Positions 43,624 through 52,090 of a DNA stretch of 64,000 nucleotides are shown here, in pieces. The position numbers and the translations under genes are program-made. This stretch comes from Akkermansia muciniphila (lineage in GTDB: Bacteria; Verrucomicrobiota; Verrucomicrobiia; Verrucomicrobiales; Verrucomicrobiaceae), in assembly GCA_945882215.1 (NCBI GenBank), contig CAMCWM010000001.1, forward strand, positions 62,001-126,000, written 5' to 3'. Within the stretch, counting starts at the first letter, position 1, and every line of letters starts with the position of its first letter. The notes below the pieces were generated by a model. It ran no database searches. It was not told where the DNA came from and worked only from the letters and a program-made list of their open reading frames with translations.

Positions 43624-44937
43624 CTATCGTGTGGAACGCTGTGCCATCGCATCCACCTCGCTCATCTTGAAGCGAATGCTGACGATGGAGCAGCCGACGT
43701 CTTCCTGTCGGTAGTTCGCATACGTCGTGGCGACGATGGTGCCGTCGAAAAGCAGGTGGAGGCCGGGGTAGAAGCCGTCTTTGAAGGTCTTCAGCAGACT
43801 CACGCGATACTGACCGGGCTTGCCTTGCTTTATATCGTCGTAGGTGCCGACCCAGGCGATGAAGCCGCCTTTGTCCTTCGATTGCGGCGAGGCGTTGCGG
43901 AAGACGATGACCATGCGGCCATCTGGTAAAGTGATGCCGTGGTGCCGATCTCCCGTGAGGCCCCACGGTGCGTCCACGGCTTGCGACCATGTTTTGCCCT
44001 CGTCGCTGCTGAACATGACGAGGCTGGTGCCGCTGCGTTTGTTTTCACGCATCAGGCAGCAGAGTTCATTGCCATCGGGCGAACGGAAGACATAGGGCTC
44101 GCAGGGGTGCTTGCCGTTGAGTTTCGTGCCATCGCAGGCCATCACAGGCTCCGACCAAGTGAAGCCACCATCGCGCGTGATGGATTGCAGCACTTGCAGC
44201 GTGCCGCCTTCGCCGATGCCGCCGCCGCGATGAAACATGCCGAGATGCGATCCGTCCTTCAGCCGAACGATGCTGGAGAACGTCATGATGTTGCGAAAGG
44301 AGTCGTCTTTGGCAATGCGTCCGCCGATGGGCGGCAGTTCACGCCAGGTCTTGCCATCGTCCTCGCTGACGATTCGCGGCATGAAACCTTCGTGACGGCC
44401 TTCAATGAGCTTGGGGTTCTCCTTGTCGGTCAAGGTGCGTGCGGCAAAGATCCACAGGCGCACTTTGCCCTGCGGATCGGTGATGCGATAGATGCTCGGG
44501 CAGTTCTTGAAGTTGACGTAGTTCGGCGGCAGCGCGTCGTCGATGCGCTTCCAAGTCAGCCCCGCGTCATCGCTGCGAGCCATTGGCCCTGCGTGTCCGC
44601 CGTGGCCGAGGTTCCAGACGCAAAACATCGTCTTGTGGTCCGCGAGCAGCGCCGTGGTGGGATGCGCGTGATACTCGCCCGGCTTCGGCGAGCCGCGTGC
44701 GATGACGATCTGCCGCTTGGTGTCATCTGAGAGGTCGATGTTGGTCAACGCCTCGCGCTGCTGCTGCCAAAGCGCCTTCTTTTCAGCAGGCGCGGATTCC
44801 CAAGCGCGTTTCGCGGCTTTCGTGGCGTTGGCTGCTTCGGGCTTCTTCAGATCGCGAGGTTCATCGTCTTGAGAAAGCGCGGCCAGCGATGTGAGAACGA
44901 GTGCGGTGAGGTGCGTGAGTGTGACGGCGGGTTTCAT
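43624..44937 (-). CDS. Secreted sialidase-type (BNR repeat) glycosidase
   Basis: A 437-residue protein with a signal peptide (LTHLTALVLTSLAALS). Four Asp-box repeats are visible: SDDAGLTWKRI, SEDDGKTWREL, TRDGGFTWSEP and SSDEGKTWSQA. This is a six-bladed propeller of the sialidase superfamily. In Verrucomicrobia such proteins need not act on sialic acid; other deoxy sugars or uronic acids are possible. The start at 44937 opens the signal peptide. Confidence 0.85.
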   Translation of the reverse strand: MKPAVTLTHLTALVLTSLAALSQDDEPRDLKKPEAANATKAAKRAWESAPAEKKALWQQQREALTNIDLSDDTKRQIVIARGSPKPGEYHAHPTTALLADHKTMFCVWNLGHGGHAGPMARSDDAGLTWKRIDDALPPNYVNFKNCPSIYRITDPQGKVRLWIFAARTLTDKENPKLIEGRHEGFMPRIVSEDDGKTWRELPPIGGRIAKDDSFRNIMTFSSIVRLKDGSHLGMFHRGGGIGEGGTLQVLQSITRDGGFTWSEPVMACDGTKLNGKHPCEPYVFRSPDGNELCCLMRENKRSGTSLVMFSSDEGKTWSQAVDAPWGLTGDRHHGITLPDGRMVIVFRNASPQSKDKGGFIAWVGTYDDIKQGKPGQYRVSLLKTFKDGFYPGLHLLFDGTIVATTYANYRQEDVGCSIVSIRFKMSEVDAMAQRSTR

Positions 44938-44954
44938 GTCGGCGATCGATGGAC

Positions 44955-47060
44955 TTACTTTGCTGTGCTGCTCATCGGCCATGCATCCGTGCGGAACGGA
45001 AACGCGGGCAGGCCGGCCTTGTTGGAGAGATTGCACACGGGATGATTCGCCCAGGCGTAGCGCACGGCCACGGGACTCGGCACCTCGGGTGACCAGACGA
45101 TGACTTGATCGCCTTCGATCCTAGCTTGGGCATTCACCCACTTCTTGGAGGCATCGCAGAGGATGAAGCCTTGCAGCCCGCTGCCTGGGCTGGGGAGTTC
45201 GAGGGGTTTCGCGGCCAGTTCGGGTTTGCGCTGGTTCGGGTGATAAGTCGCGGGCAAGGGGCGAGCGACGAGGCCACCGCCAAGGTGCCGGAAGCTGAGG
45301 ATGGCTTTGCCTTCGACGATCTTCATCGAATCAAACACCGGACCGTTCCAGGCGAGGTCTTTCATGCCGTAAGTGTTGGCAAGGGCAACGAGCGCGAGGC
45401 GCTTGCCGACGTCTTGTTTGTTCAGCGGATGCAGGTCGCCGTCCTCGCAGGTGTCGATGAGGTTGGCGAGGCCGGTGTTAGGCAGGTCGAGCAGCGCGGT
45501 CTGCATTTCGCGGCATTCGGCCCACGGGCTGTCAGCGGGCTTGTTCGTGCGCGGACCGAAGCCGGCCAACTGGCACGAGTAGAAGGGAAAGTCGCCGATG
45601 TCCCAGCGCTGCCGCCAGTCGTTGACGAGAATCTTGAGGTGCTTCCCATAACGTGATTCGCCCACATTGCTCTCGCCTTGATACCAAGCCGCGCCGCGCA
45701 TCGCATAGGGGATCAGCGGGTGCAGCATCGCGTTGTATTGTGATGGCACCGGCATCCAGTGCAGGGTGCCTTTCACGGGAGCCACGGGCATCTTCTGCGC
45801 AGTTTTTGGCAGTGGCTTGAAGGTCGCTTCGGCCTTCGACAGCCACTCACCATTCAGCGGAACCGTTGGCAGCTTCGGATTGAAGGGCACGATGGCAAAC
45901 GCACCGCCTGTGATGCCGCTCTTGCCGGATTGAGCATGGAGTTTGATCGTCAGCGTGTTCCTGCCCGGCTTGGCAAGGCTGCGTGGAGGCACAGGGCGTG
46001 AGGGGCGGCGGATGTCATCCTTCGGCGTGGCCTCGAAGAACTTCGTGCCATTGAGATAGATCGTGGAAAAGCCCTGGCACGCGGGAAAATCCAGCCGCCA
46101 GGCATTGCCGAACTCCGCAGGCACTTCGATCTCACGGCGCAGCCAAATGACTCCACCATCGGCGAGGCCGAGTTTGGCCATAGAAGCAGGAATCGTCACC
46201 GTGCGCCAATCCGACGTGTTCGCATCCGATGCGGCAAAAGCAGTGTCATCGCATCTGCCCTGCGGATCGGCTCGATCATGCGCTGTCTCCCATTTAGCGA
46301 GCGCGGTCACATAGTCGGCCACGAGTTGCTCATGGTTCTCGTAGTCACTGATGAGATGGTCCATTTTCCCGACAAAGTCGGCATCCGAGTGTTTCGCCAG
46401 CGCCTCACGACTGGTCCATCCCTCCACCGACGAACCGCCAAACGAGGTATTGAGAATGCCCACCGGCACTTGCAGCCGCTCCTGAAGCTCACGAGCGAAA
46501 AAATATCCCGTCGCCGAGAAGTTTGACGTCGTCTCCGGCCCGGCGTCCATCCATTTCCCCGTGCAGTCAGCCTGCGGCTGCGTGTCCGTCTTCCACTCCA
46601 CCAAGAACTGCCTCAGCAGCGGATTCGCCGAGTCCCGCACCACGTCCTTCGCATTCGCGATGCCTCCGACGTGAAGCCACTTCGTCTGCCCATCTACCGT
46701 CATCGCCATGTTTGACTGCCCCACGCACAGCCACACCTCGCCGACGAGCACGTCCTTCACCTCGACCTTGCGCCCCGCCTTGCCGGTGGCGACGAGCACG
46801 CGCTGCTCTGCGGAGGCCGCTATGGCATCGAGCTTCAGCGACCATTTGCCATCGGCATCGGTGATGGCCGACTTCGATTGCCCGGCGAAGGAGACGGTCA
46901 CCGATTCCCTCGCATCCGCCCAACCCCACACGGCGACGGGCTTGTCGCGTTGCAAAACCATGTGATCGGAGAAGATCGAGGAGAGCTTGAGTTCTTCTGC
47001 TTGCAGAGGGAACACCGGTAAAAACAGCAGTGCGGCGATAAGAGTGAAGGCAGGCTTCAT
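44955..47060 (-). CDS. Long sialate O-acetylesterase family protein
   Basis: A 701-residue protein with a signal peptide (LIAALLFLPVFPLQA). It has the classic long SASA layout: ELKLSSIFSDHMVLQRD, an N-terminal beta-sandwich, catalytic S116 in VGQSNMAM, and AWYQGESNVGES as the second block. A jelly-roll segment is inserted between these blocks (about residues 290-420, with WLRREIEVPAEFGNAWRLD). The active-site blocks are intact. It probably removes acetyl groups from a polysaccharide in the periplasm. The start at 47060 is used; a long upstream frame to 47648 lies antisense-like inside the next gene. Confidence 0.9.
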   Translation of the reverse strand: MKPAFTLIAALLFLPVFPLQAEELKLSSIFSDHMVLQRDKPVAVWGWADARESVTVSFAGQSKSAITDADGKWSLKLDAIAASAEQRVLVATGKAGRKVEVKDVLVGEVWLCVGQSNMAMTVDGQTKWLHVGGIANAKDVVRDSANPLLRQFLVEWKTDTQPQADCTGKWMDAGPETTSNFSATGYFFARELQERLQVPVGILNTSFGGSSVEGWTSREALAKHSDADFVGKMDHLISDYENHEQLVADYVTALAKWETAHDRADPQGRCDDTAFAASDANTSDWRTVTIPASMAKLGLADGGVIWLRREIEVPAEFGNAWRLDFPACQGFSTIYLNGTKFFEATPKDDIRRPSRPVPPRSLAKPGRNTLTIKLHAQSGKSGITGGAFAIVPFNPKLPTVPLNGEWLSKAEATFKPLPKTAQKMPVAPVKGTLHWMPVPSQYNAMLHPLIPYAMRGAAWYQGESNVGESRYGKHLKILVNDWRQRWDIGDFPFYSCQLAGFGPRTNKPADSPWAECREMQTALLDLPNTGLANLIDTCEDGDLHPLNKQDVGKRLALVALANTYGMKDLAWNGPVFDSMKIVEGKAILSFRHLGGGLVARPLPATYHPNQRKPELAAKPLELPSPGSGLQGFILCDASKKWVNAQARIEGDQVIVWSPEVPSPVAVRYAWANHPVCNLSNKAGLPAFPFRTDAWPMSSTAK

Positions 47061-47098
47061 GAGAAGATTGTCGCGAAGTGTGTGACTGGCGAACGAGC

Positions 47099-49837
47099 TC
47101 ACGGAATGGTCGCTGTGAAAGGCAAAGCTGGGAGTCCGTCGCTGTTGATGAGGTTGCAGTTGGAGTCCAACTTCCAGCCGAGGCGCACGGTGGTGGGTTG
47201 GGGAATGCCGGGGGCGGTGATGGTGACTTGGGGGCCGGAGATTTCGGCGGTGGCGGGGACGAACTTGCCATCGGAGCCGGCGAGTTCCCACGAATCGCTG
47301 GCTTTGCCGTCGCGCGTTTTCAATCCGGTTCCGGGTGTGGAGAAAGTAACGATGACGCGACTGCCTTCGCGCATGACCGACTCCATCATCGGGCTGGCAT
47401 CGAGCGTTCCTTGCATGCCGTAGGTCCGTGCGAGCGCGAGGCGGGCGAGGCGTTCGCCGACGTTCTTTTTGTCGCGCGGATGCACTTCGTAGCGCGTGCC
47501 GGGCTCGGAGATGTCGTTGCAGACGATCATTCCGCTGTTCGGAATCTTCGTCAGGGCGCGTGTCTGTGCCTGCCACATCGAGAGAAGGGAGGCGTCGCTC
47601 TTTCGTGCGGGCATCTGCACGTAGTAAAAGGGAAAGTCGTGCCCCCATCGACTGCGCCAGTCCGCGACCATCGTCGCCATGAGTTCATCGTAGATCGCGG
47701 TCTTGTCGCCATCGGCCTCGCCCTGGTTCCAGAGCACGCCGCGGATGCCAAAGCCGATCATCGGCTCGATCATGGAGTGGAAAAACATGCAGCCACGGCG
47801 CTCCGGCGGATTTTGGAGAAAGGAGCTGTAAAACGGGCGCACCGGGCTGGCGTCGATGGGGAATGGCATCATCGGCCGGGCGAGCGCGTCGTTCTTTCGC
47901 GCCTCGGCGACCCAGGCGCGGACAGATTGCTCGATGAGCGGTAGGTGATTCATCGCCTCATCGCCCGTCAGCTTTTGATTCGCGGCCAGCGTGGCAAATG
48001 TCGGCGAGGATGCGAGCGCAGCCTCGCTGGTCCACGAGTAGATGGTGGAGCCTCCGATATTCGCCTCGATGATGCCGACGGGCACACGCTGCTGCCCGTG
48101 GACGGCTTTGGCGAAGTAATAGCCCATGCCGGACATGCGCCCGACGGTCTCCGGCGACAGCACGCGCCACTCGCCGAGATTGCGCCGCTGATGCAGCACA
48201 TCGGCTGCTTTGGCATTGAAGAAGCAGCGGATGGCCGTGTTCGTGGCCTTCGGCTGTTCTTCTTCAGAACCAAGCGTTGCGCTCATCACGAAGCCCGCGT
48301 TCGACTGGCCCGAGTTCACCCAAACTTCGCCGATCACGACGTCTTCGAGCTTCAAACTCTCGGTCCTCGTCTTGATGGACATCGTGTCCGGCTTGTCGGT
48401 GGCTTTGAGGGTGCCAAATGTGACTTTCCATCGCCCGGAGGTGTCTGCGGTGGCTTGCAGAGATTGCCCTGCAAACGAGACCGCCACCTTTTCGCCCGGC
48501 TCGCACCAGCCCCAGACGTGGATCGGCTGGTCGCACTGCAAAACCATGTGATCGCTGAAAACATGCGCCGCTTCGAGTTTGCGGCGCGTCGGCGCGGGTT
48601 CGGCCTTCACGGCCGCTGGCGGTGACCACGCTACGTGCGGCGGAATCTGCACACCTTGCTCCACCGGCACGTCCTTCGCGACCATCGCCAGCGACTTCCA
48701 ATACGCCTCGCTCTGTTGCTCCGCGAACGACGGCGGCTTGGCGGCCTTCAGCACGCCTGGCAGAGCTATCGCGCTCTTCAGCGCCGCCTCAACACTCGCA
48801 GCTTTGGCTTGTTTCAGCACTGGAGCGGAAAAAACAAACGGCAGACCGGGCCGGCCCCACGCCTCGCGCCACGACTGCACGACGTCTTTGAGGTCCACCG
48901 CGGCCACGGCCGACTGCTCATCGAACTCGCAGTTGAAGAGCACACCGCGAATCGCCATGGGCACCAACGGTCCGACTTCCGCATTGTAGGTGATCGATGA
49001 TTTGTGGCGGATCGGATACTCGGCGCCGAAGGCGGGATGCACGCCGTAGAAGTTGAACGGGATGTGGCAGGGGAAGAGCAGCAGGTCCACGGGATCTTCA
49101 CCGCGCCGCCGGCTCATGTTGAAGAGCCACGATTCCGCGCGCGCGATGTCGTTCGGGAGTTGCTGCCTGAGCTGTCGTAGCGCGTTCGCCTGTGATTTGT
49201 CGTTTGCATCCAGCTTCCACGCCAGCCACTCACGCGCCGCACCCTCGCGATTCACCAGGATCAGGCCAACGGGCACTCCCTGCGCCAGATGCAGCTCGCG
49301 ACCGAAATACCACGTCACCGAATACGGCGCGATGCTCTCCGGCGTCACCGGCACCCACGCCACAGGCGCGGGAATATCCGCCACCGGCACCACCGACGTG
49401 TAACTGTCCGGCCGCAGGATGCGCACACCGGGAAACCTCGCCTTCGCAAGCTCCGGCTTCGGAGTCTGCAGCCTGCTCATGTTGCGCGGGATGCCCGGCC
49501 CCGCGCAGAGCCACACATCGCCGACCACCACATCCTCCGCGCTCACTTTCTCGCCAACTGCTTCGACATGCAGCGAACTACCTGCGGCATCCGCCGCCAT
49601 CGCCTCCAGCACCACGCGCCACCGACCGTCCGCATCCGCACGCGCCGATTTGCGCTGCGATTTAAACGCCACCGTCACCTCGCTCTGCGGCGCACTCCAG
49701 CCCCACACCGGCACCGGCATGTCACGCTGCAAAACCATGTGATCAGCCAAGACGGAGGCGAGCTTCAACTCCGCTGCGGTGAGCGGCACGAGCGAAGTGA
49801 GGAATATAGCGAAGAGCAGTGTAAGCGTGGGTTTCAT
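47099..49837 (-). CDS. Tandem SASA-family protein with degenerate first half
   Basis: A 912-residue protein with a signal peptide (LLFAIFLTSLVPLTAA) and two SASA-type copies. The first (residues 23 to about 400) begins ELKLASVLADHMVLQRDM, but its serine block reads CAGPGIPRN (111-119) instead of GQSN. Its second block reads FNCEFDE (301-307) instead of the usual WYQGES. The second copy (about 420-912) begins AHVFSDHMVLQCDQ and has an intact S512 (NSGQSNAG) and WNQGEADGD. So only the second half should be catalytic; the first may bind substrate. A duplication followed by decay of one copy is the simplest history. Confidence 0.88.
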   Translation of the reverse strand: MKPTLTLLFAIFLTSLVPLTAAELKLASVLADHMVLQRDMPVPVWGWSAPQSEVTVAFKSQRKSARADADGRWRVVLEAMAADAAGSSLHVEAVGEKVSAEDVVVGDVWLCAGPGIPRNMSRLQTPKPELAKARFPGVRILRPDSYTSVVPVADIPAPVAWVPVTPESIAPYSVTWYFGRELHLAQGVPVGLILVNREGAAREWLAWKLDANDKSQANALRQLRQQLPNDIARAESWLFNMSRRRGEDPVDLLLFPCHIPFNFYGVHPAFGAEYPIRHKSSITYNAEVGPLVPMAIRGVLFNCEFDEQSAVAAVDLKDVVQSWREAWGRPGLPFVFSAPVLKQAKAASVEAALKSAIALPGVLKAAKPPSFAEQQSEAYWKSLAMVAKDVPVEQGVQIPPHVAWSPPAAVKAEPAPTRRKLEAAHVFSDHMVLQCDQPIHVWGWCEPGEKVAVSFAGQSLQATADTSGRWKVTFGTLKATDKPDTMSIKTRTESLKLEDVVIGEVWVNSGQSNAGFVMSATLGSEEEQPKATNTAIRCFFNAKAADVLHQRRNLGEWRVLSPETVGRMSGMGYYFAKAVHGQQRVPVGIIEANIGGSTIYSWTSEAALASSPTFATLAANQKLTGDEAMNHLPLIEQSVRAWVAEARKNDALARPMMPFPIDASPVRPFYSSFLQNPPERRGCMFFHSMIEPMIGFGIRGVLWNQGEADGDKTAIYDELMATMVADWRSRWGHDFPFYYVQMPARKSDASLLSMWQAQTRALTKIPNSGMIVCNDISEPGTRYEVHPRDKKNVGERLARLALARTYGMQGTLDASPMMESVMREGSRVIVTFSTPGTGLKTRDGKASDSWELAGSDGKFVPATAEISGPQVTITAPGIPQPTTVRLGWKLDSNCNLINSDGLPALPFTATIP

Positions 49838-49889
49838 GGCCGTTGAGTTAGTTTCTGGTGTGGATGTGTTTTGAAACGCGACTTCGTTT

Positions 49890-52046
49890 TCACTTCTTCG
49901 GCGTGGGTGGCAGGACTTTGATCCACGCGAGATTGAAGGCGTAGTGGTCCTTGCTGGTGATGAGCTGGATGCGGCCGTCGCGGGTTTGGGTGATGGCGAG
50001 GTAGCCGTTGATGTCGGCGGTGGTTTTGCCTTCGGGGGCGATGAGGCGTCGGTCGGGCCAGGTCTTGCCTTCGTCGTAGCTGACGGCGGTGTAGAGGCCA
50101 GTGCCGGTGTAGTTGCCGCTGGTGGATTTGAAGGTGAGGCCTTGGCGCTGGTCTTTTGGCGTGCGGGCCTGATCGGTGAAGGAACACAGCACGATCGGGC
50201 CTTCCTTGAGCCGCAGCATGGCGGGGCGCTGCGTGTTGCTGACGACGGGAAACTCGCTGGCGGCATAGTTCCAGGTCTCGCCGAGGTCGCTGGAGTAGCT
50301 CACGGGCATTTTGAGGTCGAAACGCTTTTGCGCGGGCTCCTCCGCCGAGAGGCGACCGAAGGCCATGAGGCGTCCGTCGGCGAGTTCGACGATGGGGGAA
50401 TGAATGCCCGCGATGAAAGGGCCTTTGCCTCCGGGTTGAATGTCATCCGATCCGCGACGATCCCGCCCGGTCTCGCTCCAGGTCTTGCCGTTGTCGCGAC
50501 TGATCGAGAGTCCCGAAAAGTCGAACGGGATCGCGATGACGCCTTCCTTCGTGCGGATGGGATTGCTGGCCGACTCGCCGTGTGCCCGCATCACTTTGGC
50601 CTTGGACCAGGTGACGCCGTTGTCGGTGGAGCGGCGGATCAGGATGTCGCCGTGCTGCCGTCCTTCGACGATGTGGAAGAGCGTTTTGTCGCCATCCCAC
50701 CAGATTTTTGGTGCGTGATCGTTCACATCCTGAGCGTCCCAGAACGATGAAGCTGGCTCCCATTCCTTTGCGCCATAACGCAGCCGCGAGGCGGCGTTTG
50801 CGGTGGTGAGATCGGTTTCGCCCATGGTGGAAAACCAAACGGCGAGCAAATCGCCATTCGGGCACTCGGTGATGGACGGGCTGTGATTCTGGCTGATGAA
50901 CACCGGGCCGAAAGCGTCATCCGGGATGCGCACGAAGGGCTTCGGGCCTTCGTAGAACGGCGCATCTGCCGTGACACGGACACTCTTGTCCGTGAAGTCA
51001 CTGCGGACAGGAGTGTCCGCATCACGCTGACTCACGTTCTGCGCATTCAGCGGCGGAGCGGCCAGCGCCAGCGGTTTTCCCTTTGGCAACTCGCCCTGCA
51101 CAACGCGGAAGCCGATGCGCTCGCTCGCGGAGTTCGTCACCCACGAGCCGCGATTCGCCGAGCGCAGGAAGCGGATCATTGAGGAATGAAACCCGCCGCG
51201 AAACACGCGGCAGTCGCCATCGACGCGACCGATCGGATCGGTCTGTGCACCGCTTTCATACGGCCCATACCAATCGCTGCACCACTCGGCCACATTGCCG
51301 TGCATGTCGTGCAGGCCCCAGGCATTCGGCGTCTTCTCAGCGACGCGGAAGGAACCTGCGCCACCTGCCTTCGATTCCTCCACCGGATGAGTGAGGCCGA
51401 TGATTTGCCCCTGCTTCAAGCTCGCCGCAGGCTTACCGGCATTCCTCCAATCATACTCACGCGGCATCGGTCCCGGCGGAAAATACACGCCGCGAAAGTT
51501 GTCCTCGCCGAACCACTTCTGATGCCCCTCCGGTAAATCGTCACCAGTATGAAAAAGCGTCGTCGTCCCCGCCCGGCACGCATACTCCCACTCAGCCTCG
51601 GTCGGCAGGCGATACGTCTTGCCTTCCTTCTTCGAGATCCACTCGCAAAACGCCACCGCCCGCTCCCACGTCACACCGGTTACCGCATCATCGTCGGCGG
51701 GCTTCAACTTCGGTTCGTTCTTTTTGAACTCGGGATCGAACTGCCGATATTGCGCCACCGTGACCTCGGTGACGCCGATGTGAAACGGCTGCGTGATCGT
51801 GACCTGATGCGCGGGCTTCTCATCGAAGTCGATCCGGTCGATGTCCTTGTGCATCTCGCCAAACCGCTTCTGCCGCAGATAATCTTCCAACGGCGGCCCG
51901 TCCTGGCCCATCGTGAAGGTGCCGGGCTGGATCGGCATGAGCTTCATGCCGATGGAGTTCGTGATGGGTTCGGCGGTTTGGCCCACGGAATGCACCGAAG
52001 ACACGGAAAGGCTGAGAGGAATGAGGAAGAGGCGAATGGGTTTCAT
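49890..52046 (-). CDS. SUMF1-domain/sialidase-type fusion protein
   Basis: A 718-residue protein with a signal peptide (LFLIPLSLSVSSVHSVG). The first part (about 30-330) is a formylglycine-generating-enzyme-like domain: NSIGMKLMPIQPGTFTMGQ, RLPTEAEWEYACRAG, and HGNVAEWCSDWYGPY. The rest (about 370-718) is a sialidase-type propeller with Asp boxes STDNGVTWSKA, SRDNGKTWSET, SSDLGETWNYA and SYDEGKTWPDR. In place of the active cysteines of true FGE the sequence reads RGGFHSSMIRFLRSANRG, so sulfatase activation is not expected from this domain. It may be a binding module. Confidence 0.85.
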   Translation of the reverse strand: MKPIRLFLIPLSLSVSSVHSVGQTAEPITNSIGMKLMPIQPGTFTMGQDGPPLEDYLRQKRFGEMHKDIDRIDFDEKPAHQVTITQPFHIGVTEVTVAQYRQFDPEFKKNEPKLKPADDDAVTGVTWERAVAFCEWISKKEGKTYRLPTEAEWEYACRAGTTTLFHTGDDLPEGHQKWFGEDNFRGVYFPPGPMPREYDWRNAGKPAASLKQGQIIGLTHPVEESKAGGAGSFRVAEKTPNAWGLHDMHGNVAEWCSDWYGPYESGAQTDPIGRVDGDCRVFRGGFHSSMIRFLRSANRGSWVTNSASERIGFRVVQGELPKGKPLALAAPPLNAQNVSQRDADTPVRSDFTDKSVRVTADAPFYEGPKPFVRIPDDAFGPVFISQNHSPSITECPNGDLLAVWFSTMGETDLTTANAASRLRYGAKEWEPASSFWDAQDVNDHAPKIWWDGDKTLFHIVEGRQHGDILIRRSTDNGVTWSKAKVMRAHGESASNPIRTKEGVIAIPFDFSGLSISRDNGKTWSETGRDRRGSDDIQPGGKGPFIAGIHSPIVELADGRLMAFGRLSAEEPAQKRFDLKMPVSYSSDLGETWNYAASEFPVVSNTQRPAMLRLKEGPIVLCSFTDQARTPKDQRQGLTFKSTSGNYTGTGLYTAVSYDEGKTWPDRRLIAPEGKTTADINGYLAITQTRDGRIQLITSKDHYAFNLAWIKVLPPTPKK

Positions 52047-52090
52047 GTTCCGCGTATTTCGTGTGTTTTGTGGGCCATGCTGCTGCGGCT

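Noticed and set aside
47061..47648. A longer N-terminus for the long SASA gene (start 47648)
   Set aside because: The extra residues are Arg/His-rich, lie inside the next gene in another frame, and precede a perfect signal peptide starting at 47060.
49890..52046. Annotation of the SUMF1-type domain as the sulfatase-activating FGE
   Set aside because: The cysteines needed for formylglycine formation are absent from the corresponding segment.
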